Notes under the pieces: generated by a model
Told to the model about the DNA's origin: nothing
What the model saw: the letters and a program-made list of their open reading frames with translations, nothing else
Databases searched by the model: none
Source of the DNA: Alsobacter metallidurans
Lineage (GTDB): Bacteria; Pseudomonadota; Alphaproteobacteria; Rhizobiales; Beijerinckiaceae
Assembly: GCF_014636935.1 (NCBI RefSeq)
Contig: NZ_BMES01000002.1
Span: forward strand, 2,167,148-2,231,147
Length of the DNA: 64,000 nt
Reading direction: 5' to 3'
Made by a program: the position numbers and the translations under genes
In this document: piece by piece, positions 42,323 through 51,803 of the stretch
How the letters are laid out: each line of letters starts with the position of its first letter
Position numbering within the stretch: position 1 is the stretch's first letter

Positions 42323-43294
42323 TCAGCCCTTGGGAGGCCAGGGCGTCTCGGCCACAGGCGTGAGCGGCCCCTTGCCGGACAGGAACGACGTGATGTTGTC
42401 GACCACGAGCTGCCCCATGAGGCCCCGGGTGTGGTGCGAGGCGGAGCCGACATGCGGCAGCAGCACCACGTGGTCCAGGGCGATGAGCTCGGCCGGGACG
42501 TGCGGCTCCTTCTCGAACACGTCAAGCCCGGCGCTGGCGATCACCTTGTTCTGCAGGGCGCTGATCAGGGCGCCTTCGTCCACCACCGAGCCGCGGCCGA
42601 TATTGATCAACACGCCCTTCGGGCCCAGCGCCCGCAGCACCTCGGCGTCGATGATGTGGAACGTGCTGTCGCCGCCCGGGGCCACGCTGATCAGGATGTC
42701 GCAGGCCTCCGCCATGCCGACGAGGGTCGGATAATAGGGGTAGGCCACGTCCTTCTGCTGCGAGCGGCCGTGATAGACGATCTTGAGCCCGAACGCCTGG
42801 CACCGCTTGGCGATGGCCTTGCCGATGCGCCCGAGCGCCAGGATGCCGACCGTCTTGCCAGCGAGCGTGTTGTGGGTGAGCGGGTAAGCGCCCTGCTTCT
42901 CCCAGAGACCGGCGCGCAGGTAGCGCTCGGAGGCCGAGAGCTCGCGGACCGTCATCAGCAGCAGGCCGAGGCACGTGTCGGCCACTTCCTCGGTCAGCAC
43001 GTCCGGCGTGTTGGTGACCACGACGCCATGCTGGCCCGCCCAGGCGGCGTCCACCGAATCGTAGCCGACGCCGAAATTCGCCACGAGCTCGAGCTTGGGC
43101 AGCTTCGCCATGAGGGCTGCGTCCGTCTTGACGTGACCGCCCGTCGCCACGGCCCGGATGCGGGGCCCAACCTCAGCCAGCAAGGCGTCCCGGTCAGCCG
43201 CCTCATGCAGCTTATGGAGCGTGAAGCGGCTTTCCAGCTGCTCCATCACGAGCGGCATCATGCGGCCGGTGACCAGTACCTCGTTGCTCTTCAC
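42323..43294 (-). CDS. D-isomer 2-hydroxyacid dehydrogenase
   Basis: A 323-residue enzyme of the glyoxylate/hydroxypyruvate reductase group. The NAD site is VGILALGRIGKAIAKR; catalytic residues are Arg in NIGRGSVVDE (about 238), Glu in DVFEKEPHVP and His in VLLPHVGSAS. Start GTG 43294 follows GGGAGGA by about six bases. It is divergent from the sugar ABC operon, so it could share control. It would reduce a 2-keto acid formed in the sugar-acid pathway; that is inference. Confidence 0.9.
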   Translation of the reverse strand: MKSNEVLVTGRMMPLVMEQLESRFTLHKLHEAADRDALLAEVGPRIRAVATGGHVKTDAALMAKLPKLELVANFGVGYDSVDAAWAGQHGVVVTNTPDVLTEEVADTCLGLLLMTVRELSASERYLRAGLWEKQGAYPLTHNTLAGKTVGILALGRIGKAIAKRCQAFGLKIVYHGRSQQKDVAYPYYPTLVGMAEACDILISVAPGGDSTFHIIDAEVLRALGPKGVLINIGRGSVVDEGALISALQNKVIASAGLDVFEKEPHVPAELIALDHVVLLPHVGSASHHTRGLMGQLVVDNITSFLSGKGPLTPVAETPWPPKG

Positions 43295-43388
43295 GCTATC
43301 CTCCCGCGCTCCTGGCGGAGCGTTCTTCCCGGCCTGTCCGCCGGGCTTGACCAAAGAAACGGCAGTTCACACCGGGCGTGAGATAAAT

Positions 43389-43453
43389 TCAATCGATTGA
43401 TGTGCAGGAAACAGCCCGTCCTTGATTTCCGTGCACCGCATGCAATGATGCCG
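43389..43453 (+). promoter_or_regulatory. Control region of the sugar ABC operon
   Basis: A perfect CG-centred palindrome TCAATCGATTGA (43389-43400), the type used by LacI-family proteins, lies 22 bases before TTGATT of the element CCGTCCTTGATTTCCGTGC (43416-43434), which is shared with the IlvD/Edd promoter. GATGCCGCC follows at 43447. The region is divergent to the hydroxyacid dehydrogenase. Confidence 0.55.
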
Positions 43454-43556
43454 CCGCGCGCGTTGCGGGGCAAGCCTCAACGGCTGCCTGCGGCGCAAAC
43501 GAAGAAACGCTCGCCGACACGTTGGCTCAGTCCCGTGGCGAGACAGGGAGGACTTT

Positions 43557-44621
<1,065 letters not shown>

Positions 44622-44626
44622 TTGTT

Positions 44627-44660
44627 CGCCGCGCGCGCCGAGAGGTTCGCGCGGCGTTTT
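44627..44660 (+). terminator. Intrinsic terminator/attenuator behind the ATPase gene
   Basis: CGCCGCGCG (44627-44635) and CGCGCGGCG (44648-44656) form a perfect 9-bp GC stem with a 12-base loop, followed by TTTT. It lies inside the transporter operon, before the binding-protein gene. Confidence 0.7.
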
Positions 44661-44772
44661 GCTTGAGGGCGACGGCGAAATTTCGCACCGAGCCCATAGA
44701 CGCCGGGTCGCCGGCCAAACGGAAGACCGCAAGAAGCGGCTCAAAAAAAATCGCCAAAGGGAAGGAAAACCA

Positions 44773-46080
44773 ATGTCCGCATTCAATCGCCGTTCGCTGA
44801 TCAAGGGGGGCGCCGCGCTCGGCGCCATGGGGGCCGCCGGTCTCCTGGATTTCGCCAAGGCCTGGGCCCAGACCAACCAGTGGAAGCCGGAAGCCGGCGC
44901 TTCGCTGAACATGTTGCGCTGGAAGCGCTTCGTGGAGGCTGAGGACAAGCAGTTCATGGCCATGATCGACGCCTTCACCAAGGCGACGGGCGTCAAGGTC
45001 AACATCTCCAACGAGAGCTTCGACGACATCCAGCCGAAGGCCTCCGTGGCGGCCAACACCGGCCAGGGCCCGGATCTCGTCTGGGGCCTGTTCTCGCTGC
45101 CGCAGCTCTTCCCGGCCAAGTGCCTGCCCGTCGAGGACGTCGCCGATTATCTCGGCAAGAAATACGGCGGCTGGGTGCCGGCCGCGCAGGCCTATGGCCA
45201 GTTCCAGGGCAAGTGGGTCGCCATCCCGGTGGCGTTCAACGGCGGCTACATCAACTACCGCATCTCGTCGATGAACAAGTCCGGCTTCAAGGAATTCCCC
45301 AAGGACACGGGCGGCTTCCTCGAGCTCTGCAAGGCCATGAAGGCCAACAACTTCCCGATCGGCTTCGCGCTTGGCCACGCCACCGGCGACGGCAACTCCT
45401 GGTGCCATTGGGCGCTCTGGTCGCACGGCGGCTACCTGGTCGACAAGGACGACAAGGTCATTCTGAACTCGCCCGAGACCGCCAAGGCGCTTGAATACGT
45501 AAAGGCGCTCTACGACACCTTCACGCCGGGCACGGCCTCCTGGAACGACTCGTCCAACAACAAGGCGTTCCTGTCGGGCGACGTGCACCTCACCGGCAAC
45601 GGCATCTCGATCTACGCAGCCGCCAATGCGCAGGGCATGAAGGCCATCGCGGACGACATGAATCACGCGCAGTGGCCGATCGGCCCGGTCGGCAAGCCGA
45701 CGGAGTTCCAGCTCGCCTTCCCGCTGCTGGCCTTCAACTTCACCAAGTACCCGCAGGCCTGCAAGGCCCTGATGGCCTACATGCTGGAGGCCGAGAACTA
45801 CAATCCGTGGCTTGAGGCGGCGGCCGGCTACCTCACCCACCCGCTCAACGCCTATGACAACAACCCGGTCTGGACCAAGGACCCGAAGAACACCGTGTTC
45901 CGTGACGCCGCCAAGCGCACGCTCACGGCCGGCGGCGTCGGCTCCATCGGCGAGAAGGCCGCCGCGGCGCTGGCCGACTTCATCGTGGTGGACATGTTCG
46001 CCAACTACTGCACGGGCCGCGAAGACCTGAAAGGGTCGATCCGCGTGGCCGAGCGGCAGGCGCAGCGGCTGTTCCGCTGA
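44773..46080 (+). CDS. Sugar-type ABC transporter substrate-binding protein
   Basis: A 435-residue extracellular solute-binding protein (family 1). The N-terminus NRRSLIKGGAALGAMGAAGL with cleavage near KAWAQ is a Tat-type signal. The mature domain shows LNMLRWKRFVEAEDKQFMAM, GQGPDLVWGLFSLPQLFPAK and ISIYAAANAQG. The ligand is probably a sugar, polyol or sugar acid. ATG 44773 follows GGAAGG. The terminator upstream implies some independent expression or readthrough. Confidence 0.88.
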   Translation: MSAFNRRSLIKGGAALGAMGAAGLLDFAKAWAQTNQWKPEAGASLNMLRWKRFVEAEDKQFMAMIDAFTKATGVKVNISNESFDDIQPKASVAANTGQGPDLVWGLFSLPQLFPAKCLPVEDVADYLGKKYGGWVPAAQAYGQFQGKWVAIPVAFNGGYINYRISSMNKSGFKEFPKDTGGFLELCKAMKANNFPIGFALGHATGDGNSWCHWALWSHGGYLVDKDDKVILNSPETAKALEYVKALYDTFTPGTASWNDSSNNKAFLSGDVHLTGNGISIYAAANAQGMKAIADDMNHAQWPIGPVGKPTEFQLAFPLLAFNFTKYPQACKALMAYMLEAENYNPWLEAAAGYLTHPLNAYDNNPVWTKDPKNTVFRDAAKRTLTAGGVGSIGEKAAAALADFIVVDMFANYCTGREDLKGSIRVAERQAQRLFR

Positions 46081-46250
46081 GACGTTCGCGCGCCGGCCTC
46101 AGGCCGTGCGCGGCATGATTCCGGCGGCGGGCGGGATGCGGCGGGTCGAAAGATCCGGCGCCTTTCGGCCCGCCGTTCGGGACGAATGAGCGTCCATACC
46201 CGAGGCGACCAGCCCAGAAGCGGCTTGCCGACCCCACGGAGAACACACGT

Positions 46251-47225
46251 ATGAGCGACAGCGTGGCTGGCCGCGTTCCGGCCCCAGCCGTCCGTCACCC
46301 GACATGGTGGGACAGGCTTCGCATCAACCGCAACTGGCTGGGTTTCTGGTTCATGGCGCCCGCCGCCGCGATCCTGATCCTGTTTCTGGCCTTCCCGCTC
46401 GGCAAGGGCGTGTGGCTGTCCTTCACGGACGCCAAGATCGGCCGCGCCGGCTCGTTCATCGGCCTGGAGAACTACGAATGGCTGGGCCTGCCCTGGTGGC
46501 GGGACTCGGACGGCGTGTTCTGGCTCTCGGTGTTCAACACGCTCGTCTATACGATCGTGGCCTCGATCGTGAAGTTCGCGGTCGGCCTCTACCTGGCGAT
46601 CCTGCTGAACCAGAACCTGCCCTTCAAGGCCGCGATCCGGTCCATCGTGCTGATCCCCTTCGTGGTGCCGACGGTGCTCTCCGCCATCGCGTTCTGGTGG
46701 ATCTTCGACTCGCAGTTCTCGATCATCTCCTGGTCGCTGCGCCATCTCGGGATCATCGACTACAACATCAACTTCCTCGGCGACCCCAACAACGCCCGCG
46801 CGTCGCTGATCTTCGCCAATATCTGGCGCGGCGTGCCCTTCATCGCCATCACGCTGCTGGCCGGCCTGCAGACCGTGTCGCCCTCGCTCTACGAGGCCGC
46901 GACGCTGGACGGCGCCAGCAAGTGGCAGAACTTCCGCTTCGTCACCTTCCCGCTGCTGACGCCCATCATCGCCGTGGTGATGACCTTCTCGGTGCTGTTC
47001 ACCTTCACGGATTTCCAGCTCATCTGGGCGATGACGCGCGGCGGCCCGGTGAACTCCACCCATCTGATGGCGACGCTGTCCTACCAGCGCGCGATCCTGG
47101 CCGGAAACCTCGGCGAAGGCGCCGCCATCGCGACCGCCATGGTGCCGTTCCTGCTCTTCGCCATCATGGTGTCATGGTTCGGCCTGCAGAGCCGCAAGTG
47201 GCAGCAGGGGGGCGAGGACTCATGA
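46251..47225 (+). CDS. MalF/UgpA-type ABC transporter permease
   Basis: A 324-residue inner-membrane protein with six helices after a short cytoplasmic start. The coupling EAA loop is SLYEAATLDGASKWQNFRFV. NTLVYTIVASIVKFAVGLYL and LFTFTDFQLIWAMTRGGP are family-typical. A 170-base gap without a gene separates it from the binding-protein gene; I see only weak hairpins there. Confidence 0.92.
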   Translation: MSDSVAGRVPAPAVRHPTWWDRLRINRNWLGFWFMAPAAAILILFLAFPLGKGVWLSFTDAKIGRAGSFIGLENYEWLGLPWWRDSDGVFWLSVFNTLVYTIVASIVKFAVGLYLAILLNQNLPFKAAIRSIVLIPFVVPTVLSAIAFWWIFDSQFSIISWSLRHLGIIDYNINFLGDPNNARASLIFANIWRGVPFIAITLLAGLQTVSPSLYEAATLDGASKWQNFRFVTFPLLTPIIAVVMTFSVLFTFTDFQLIWAMTRGGPVNSTHLMATLSYQRAILAGNLGEGAAIATAMVPFLLFAIMVSWFGLQSRKWQQGGEDS

Positions 47226-47273
47226 GCGCCGCCTCGATGTCGACGTCCTTTTCCCCCGACCGCTGGTGCCGCC

Positions 47274-48179
47274 ATGACTGAAACAGCCGTGAACGTCGCC
47301 ACCCGCGCCGCACTGACGGACGACCGGGAGGGCATGACCTACCTGGACTCGACCAAGCGCAAGCTGGTGACCGTCTATCTGCCGCTCGCGCTCATCATGA
47401 TTGTGCTGATCTTCCCGTTCTACTGGATGGTGATCACCGCCATCAAACCGGACGAGCAGCTGATCGACATGGAGAAGTACAACCCCTTCTTCGTGGTCAA
47501 GCCGACGCTGAAGCACATCAACAAGCTCCTCTTCGAGAGCAACTACCCGACCTGGCTCTGGAACACGATGTACGTGTCCGTGCTGGCGACCTTCCTGTCG
47601 CTGATCGCCAGCGTGATGGCCGCCTACGCGATTGTGCGCATTCGCTACCGCTACGCCCAGTGGGTCGGCGCGGCGATCTTCCTCGCCTATCTGGTGCCGC
47701 CCTCGATCCTGTTCATTCCGCTGGCGACCATCATCCAGGCCTATGGCCTGTTCGACAGCCCCATGGCGCTGGTGCTCTGCTACCCCACCATCCTGATCCC
47801 GTTCAGCACCTGGCTGCTGATGGGCTACTTCAAGACGATCCCGTACGAGCTGGAGGAATGCGCCCTGATCGACGGCGCGACGCGCATGCAGATCCTCACC
47901 AAGATCATCCTGCCGCTGGCCGTGCCGGGGCTGATCTCGGCCGGCATCTTCTCGCTGACGCTGTGCTGGAACGAGTTCATCTACGCGCTCACCTTCCTGT
48001 CCTCGACCTCCAACAAGACCGTGCCGGTCGCGATCGTGAGCGAGTTCGTGGATGGCGACATCTATCGCTGGGGTTCGCTGATGGCGGGCGCCCTCGTCGG
48101 CTCGCTGCCGCTGGTGATCCTGTACTCGTTCTTTGTCGAGCACTACGTCTCGGCGATGACGGGCGCGGTGAAGGAGTAA
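47274..48179 (+). CDS. MalG/UgpE-type ABC transporter permease
   Basis: A 301-residue partner permease. The EAA loop is ELEECALIDGATRMQILTKI followed by ILPLAVPGLISAG; LCWNEFIYALTFLSS and the C-terminal VEHYVSAMTGAVKE are typical MalG-group ends. It has six helices. The next gene begins four bases after the stop, so the LtnD-like dehydrogenase belongs to the same transcript. Confidence 0.93.
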   Translation: MTETAVNVATRAALTDDREGMTYLDSTKRKLVTVYLPLALIMIVLIFPFYWMVITAIKPDEQLIDMEKYNPFFVVKPTLKHINKLLFESNYPTWLWNTMYVSVLATFLSLIASVMAAYAIVRIRYRYAQWVGAAIFLAYLVPPSILFIPLATIIQAYGLFDSPMALVLCYPTILIPFSTWLLMGYFKTIPYELEECALIDGATRMQILTKIILPLAVPGLISAGIFSLTLCWNEFIYALTFLSSTSNKTVPVAIVSEFVDGDIYRWGSLMAGALVGSLPLVILYSFFVEHYVSAMTGAVKE

Positions 48180-48183
48180 ACGG

Positions 48184-49059
48184 ATGATCGTCGGTTTTGT
48201 CGGCCTCGGCGCCATGGGGCTTCCCATGGCGCAGAACCTCGTGAAGCGGCAGTTCCGCGTGCGCGGCTTCGACATGCGGCGCGAGGCCGTGCAGGCGCTG
48301 GAAGGCGCCGGCGGCATGCCGGCGGGCTCCGCCCGCGAGGCGGCCGAAGGCGCGGACGCGCTCGTCCTCATGGTGGTGAACGCCGCCCAGGCCGAGAGCG
48401 TGCTGTTCGACGCCGGCGCGCTGGACGCGCTCGCCCCGGGCGCGACCGTGATCCTGATGGCGACCTGCCCGCCGGCCGCCGCCAAGGCCGTCGCCGATCG
48501 GGTTGTCGCCACGGGCCGATCCTTCGTGGACGCGCCGGTCTCCGGGGGCGTGGTCGGCGCCACCGCCGGCACGCTCACCATCATGGCGGCAGCCCCGCAG
48601 GCGATCTTCGACGCCGCCAAGCCGCTGCTCTCGGCCCTCGGCGACAAGCTGTTTCATGTCGGCCAGGAACCCGGGCAGGGCTCCGCCGTGAAAACCGTGA
48701 ACCAGCTCATGTGCGGCGTCCACATCGCGGCCGCCGCTGAGGCGCTGGCTTTGGCCGAAAAGGCCGGCATCGACGGCAAGATCTTCCTGGAGATCCTGGG
48801 CGGCTCCGCCGCCTCGAGCTGGATGCTGAAGGACCGCGGCCCGCGCATGCTGGAAGACGAGCCGCGCGTCACCAGCGCGGTCGACATCTTCGTGAAAGAC
48901 CTCGGCATCGTGCTGGACGCCGGCCGCGCCTCCAAGGCCGCGACCCCGCTCGCCGCGCTGGCGCACCAGCTGTTCCTCTCCGCCTCCGCGCAGGGGTTGG
49001 GCGGGCAGGACGACAGCCAGGTGGTGGAAGTGTACCGCGCGCTGGCCGGGCTGAAGTAG
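48184..49059 (+). CDS. LtnD-like L-threonate dehydrogenase (HIBADH family)
   Basis: A 291-residue beta-hydroxyacid dehydrogenase. Rossmann motif IVGFVGLGAMGLPMAQNLV, substrate block DAPVSGGVVGATAGTLTIMA, catalytic Lys in SAVKTVNQLMCGVHIAAAAE (about 172) and the C-terminal VFVKDLG-like DIFVKDLGIVLDAGR. It resembles LtnD, which oxidises L-threonate at C2, and also tartronate-semialdehyde reductase-like enzymes. Its position behind the transporter suggests it oxidises the imported acid or polyol derivative. Confidence 0.82.
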   Translation: MIVGFVGLGAMGLPMAQNLVKRQFRVRGFDMRREAVQALEGAGGMPAGSAREAAEGADALVLMVVNAAQAESVLFDAGALDALAPGATVILMATCPPAAAKAVADRVVATGRSFVDAPVSGGVVGATAGTLTIMAAAPQAIFDAAKPLLSALGDKLFHVGQEPGQGSAVKTVNQLMCGVHIAAAAEALALAEKAGIDGKIFLEILGGSAASSWMLKDRGPRMLEDEPRVTSAVDIFVKDLGIVLDAGRASKAATPLAALAHQLFLSASAQGLGGQDDSQVVEVYRALAGLK

Positions 49060-49076
49060 TCTCACGTTGTCTGGCC

Positions 49077-49157
49077 GTCATTGCGAGCGACAGCGAAGCA
49101 ATCCAGTCTAAAGCTCGGCCATTAGGCTGGATTGCTGCGCCTCCGGCTCGCAGTGAC
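49077..49157. repeat. Palindromic intergenic repeat, family A, copy 3
   Basis: GTCATTGCGAGCGACAGCGAA and GCAATCCAGTCTAA pair with GGCTGGATTGC and GCTCGCAGTGAC. Same family as 742-830 and 40103-40183. It lies between convergent genes. Confidence 0.85.
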
Positions 49158-49163
49158 GGGCAA

Positions 49164-50006
49164 TTACCCCAACTCAAACGTCGTCACGCCGAAGATGCGC
49201 CCCACGGGCAGGTCCGGCGCCGGGCCGCGATACATGCGGGCCGTCTCGAAAGATGGCGACAGGTCGAAGCGCTCGGCCAGTTCCAGCGCGGCGTCGTTCG
49301 GCTCTGGCGGGTCCAGCGCGATCGCCTCGCCCTTCACCTCCGACGCCAGCGCCCGGAAGATGAGCTCGGCCGTCTCGGCGTCGTCCGCGAACAGCGGACC
49401 GATCTTGTGCCCGTCCCGGCCCGGCCGGATCACCCCGTAGCCGCGCAACTCGCCCTCGTCGATCAACGCATAGCCGGTGCGGCCCTCGCCTCGCACCCAG
49501 CGCGATGTGAAATCCGGCCGCGGCGCGCCAAAACAGGGTTCGTCATAGGCGAGGACCGACGGCAGGATGCCCTGCCCGATCCGCTGCAGCCGCGGGTCCA
49601 TGGGCATGTCGCACCGCGACAGCCCCTCATAGCGCACGTTGCGCCACGCCAGTTCGAACCCGCTCTTGCGATAGTTGCCCTGCTGCGCCACGACGCCGTC
49701 GAGCCCGACCGTGCGGCCCGCCAGATGCGACATGCCGGCCTGCCACAACCGCCAGCCAATGCCCTGCCCGCGAAACCGCGGCGCGGCGATGTAAAGGCCC
49801 AGAAACCCGAACCCCTCGCCATAGCGCACCACCGAGACGCAGGCCGCCGGCTCCTCACCGACGAACCCCATCAGGAAGCCATCGGGATCGGCCGCCCGAA
49901 ACACGCCGGCGTCCGCCAGCCCGGGATTCCAGCCCTCGGCGGCGGCCCAATCGAGCGCCAGCGCGAGGTCGTCATGCGTCATGGCGCGGATGGTGAGGTC
50001 GGGCAT
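49164..50006 (-). CDS. GNAT acetyltransferase with C-terminal extension
   Basis: A 280-residue protein. The N-terminal GNAT core (MPDLTIRAMTHDDLALALDW, then LYIAAPRFRGQGIGWRLWQA as the acetyl-CoA loop, GVVAQQGNYRKSGFELAWRN) is followed by a second about 120-residue domain (YGVIRPGRDGHKIGPLFADD) like that of the YitH/HolE acetyltransferases. Substrate unknown. ATG 50006 starts the conserved sequence. Confidence 0.85.
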   Translation of the reverse strand: MPDLTIRAMTHDDLALALDWAAAEGWNPGLADAGVFRAADPDGFLMGFVGEEPAACVSVVRYGEGFGFLGLYIAAPRFRGQGIGWRLWQAGMSHLAGRTVGLDGVVAQQGNYRKSGFELAWRNVRYEGLSRCDMPMDPRLQRIGQGILPSVLAYDEPCFGAPRPDFTSRWVRGEGRTGYALIDEGELRGYGVIRPGRDGHKIGPLFADDAETAELIFRALASEVKGEAIALDPPEPNDAALELAERFDLSPSFETARMYRGPAPDLPVGRIFGVTTFELG

Positions 50007-50046
50007 GTACGGTCGCCTGTTGGGCTGTTGACGCGACATCTTCCGC

Positions 50047-50158
50047 CGTCATCCCCGGCCGGAGCCGCGAAACGGCGGACGAGAGGGGAATTCAGCGGAA
50101 CGCTGGACAATCTGCTGAATTCCCTTCCGGTTTGCTGCGCAGACAGCCAGGGATAGCG
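50047..50158. repeat. Palindromic intergenic repeat, family C-like
   Basis: CCGTCATCCCCGGC ... GGAATTCAGC ... GCTGAATTCCC ... CCAGGGATAGCGG forms nested inverted arms like those of family C, with a different inner core. It separates two minus-strand genes. Confidence 0.6.
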
Positions 50159-50167
50159 GCGGAAACA

Positions 50168-50905
50168 TTACCGCCCCGGAGCGCCCTCGGGGGCGCCGCC
50201 CGCGAAAGCCTTGGGGAGCGGCGGAGCGTAGCCGCCGATCTTGGAGGTGCGCAAGCCGAGCGCCGCGAGCGCCTCGGCGAGCTTCACGGCCGCCGCGACG
50301 CCGTCCACGACCGGCAGGCCGTGCTTGGCCGAAAGCCGCGCCGCGAGGTCCGCCATGCCGGCGCAGCCGAGCACGATGGCCTCGGCGTGGTCCTCCAGCT
50401 TCGCACGCTCGATCTCGGCCGAGATCTTGGCCGCCGCATCCGACGCCGGATTTTCGAGCTCCAGCACCGGTACCTCGGAGGCGCGCACGCGCGCGCAACG
50501 CCGATCGAGGCCATACTTCAGCAGGTTGGTCTCGATCGCCGGGATTGAGCGCGACAACGTGGTGACCACCGAAAACCGATGCCCGAGCAGGCTGCCCAAG
50601 TGGAAGGCCGCCTCGCCGATGCCGATCACCGGCGCGGCGGCGGCGCAGCGCGCGGCCTCCAGCCCGGTGTCGTCGAAGCACGCGATGATGTGGGCGTCCA
50701 CGCCCGCCCGCTCGGCGCGCGCGATCTCGACGAGGAGGCCGGGCACCGAATAGGCCTCGTCCCAATAGCCCTCGATGGAGGCCGGTCCGCTTTGCGGGTT
50801 CACGGCCAGGATTTCGGTGCCGGGCGACGCCGCCGCGCGGGCGGCGGCCCCGATGCTGGCCGTCATGCTGGCCGTGGTGTTGGGATTGATGACAGCGATG
50901 CGCAT
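50168..50905 (-). CDS. Asp/Glu/hydantoin racemase family protein
   Basis: A 245-residue cofactor-independent racemase. The start MRIAVINPNTTASMTASIGA is diagnostic, and the two catalytic cysteines lie in AHIIACFDDTGL (about 76) and AIVLGCAGMADL (about 182). Relatives racemise hydantoins or allantoin, or isomerise maleate. It ends the operon of the PotABCD-type importer, seven bases after the permease stop, so it probably processes the imported compound. Confidence 0.88.
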   Translation of the reverse strand: MRIAVINPNTTASMTASIGAAARAAASPGTEILAVNPQSGPASIEGYWDEAYSVPGLLVEIARAERAGVDAHIIACFDDTGLEAARCAAAAPVIGIGEAAFHLGSLLGHRFSVVTTLSRSIPAIETNLLKYGLDRRCARVRASEVPVLELENPASDAAAKISAEIERAKLEDHAEAIVLGCAGMADLAARLSAKHGLPVVDGVAAAVKLAEALAALGLRTSKIGGYAPPLPKAFAGGAPEGAPGR

Positions 50906-50912
50906 GGCCTGC

Positions 50913-51803
50913 TTAAAGCATGCCCTTGCCGGCGTCGGAACCCTGTTTCGCCTGCCGGGCGCGCAGCAGCAGAATGGACGCGAGCGCGATCCCGATCACC
51001 AGGAAGGACACGCCCGTCGTCACCGTGCCGAGCGCGTAGATCTCGGGCGTCGTCACCGTGGTGGTGAGCGCCTGCAGCTCCAGCGGCAGCGTGTTCTTCT
51101 CGCCGATGGTCTGCGACGAGCGGGCGATCTCGTCCCACGACAGCGTGAAGCCGAACAGCCCGACGCCCACGAGCGAGGGCAGGATGATGGGCAGCACCAC
51201 ATGCCGGAACGTCTGCCACGGCGTCGCGCCGAGGTCGCGCGCGGCCTCCTCGAAGCGCCCGTCGAACCGGTTGAAGATCGCGAACATGATCAGCAAGCCG
51301 AAGGGCAGCGTCCACGTCAGATGCGCGCCGAGCGCCGACGAGAACAGCCCCATGCCGGTGGTCCACTCGTCCGAGATGAAGGCCGGCGCATAGGCCTTGA
51401 TGGCGTCGTCAAAGATGCGGAACTGCAGCGCGATGCCAAGCGAGGTGACGATCGACGGCACGATCAGGCTCGCGACCGTGACATAGAACAGCAAGTTTTG
51501 GCCAAAGAACTTCTTGCGGAAGGCGAGCCCGGCCAGCGTCGAGAGCACCACCGTGAGCGCCATCACGACGAGCCCGAGCTGCAACGAGCGCGAGAACGCC
51601 GACTTGATGTCCACGATGCCGCCGCCGCTCCACAGCTTGCCGAACCAGTGCAGCGACACGCCGTTCATCGGGAACGTCATGCCGCCGGTCGGGCCCTGGA
51701 AGCTCAGCAGCACGATCGCGATCATCGGGCCATAGAGAAACAGCACGAAGGCGACAAAGAACGCCGCGAGCCAGTAGAACGACGCGGACCGGCCCTCGCG
51801 CAT
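50913..51803 (-). CDS. PotC-type ABC transporter permease
   Basis: A 296-residue, six-helix permease of the spermidine/putrescine subgroup. The EAA loop is EAARDLGATPWQTFRHVVLP; LSWDEIARSSQTIGEKNTLP follows. ATG 51803 overlaps the stop of the other permease by one base (TGATG). The frame stays open far upstream only as a shadow of that gene. Confidence 0.9.
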   Translation of the reverse strand: MREGRSASFYWLAAFFVAFVLFLYGPMIAIVLLSFQGPTGGMTFPMNGVSLHWFGKLWSGGGIVDIKSAFSRSLQLGLVVMALTVVLSTLAGLAFRKKFFGQNLLFYVTVASLIVPSIVTSLGIALQFRIFDDAIKAYAPAFISDEWTTGMGLFSSALGAHLTWTLPFGLLIMFAIFNRFDGRFEEAARDLGATPWQTFRHVVLPIILPSLVGVGLFGFTLSWDEIARSSQTIGEKNTLPLELQALTTTVTTPEIYALGTVTTGVSFLVIGIALASILLLRARQAKQGSDAGKGML

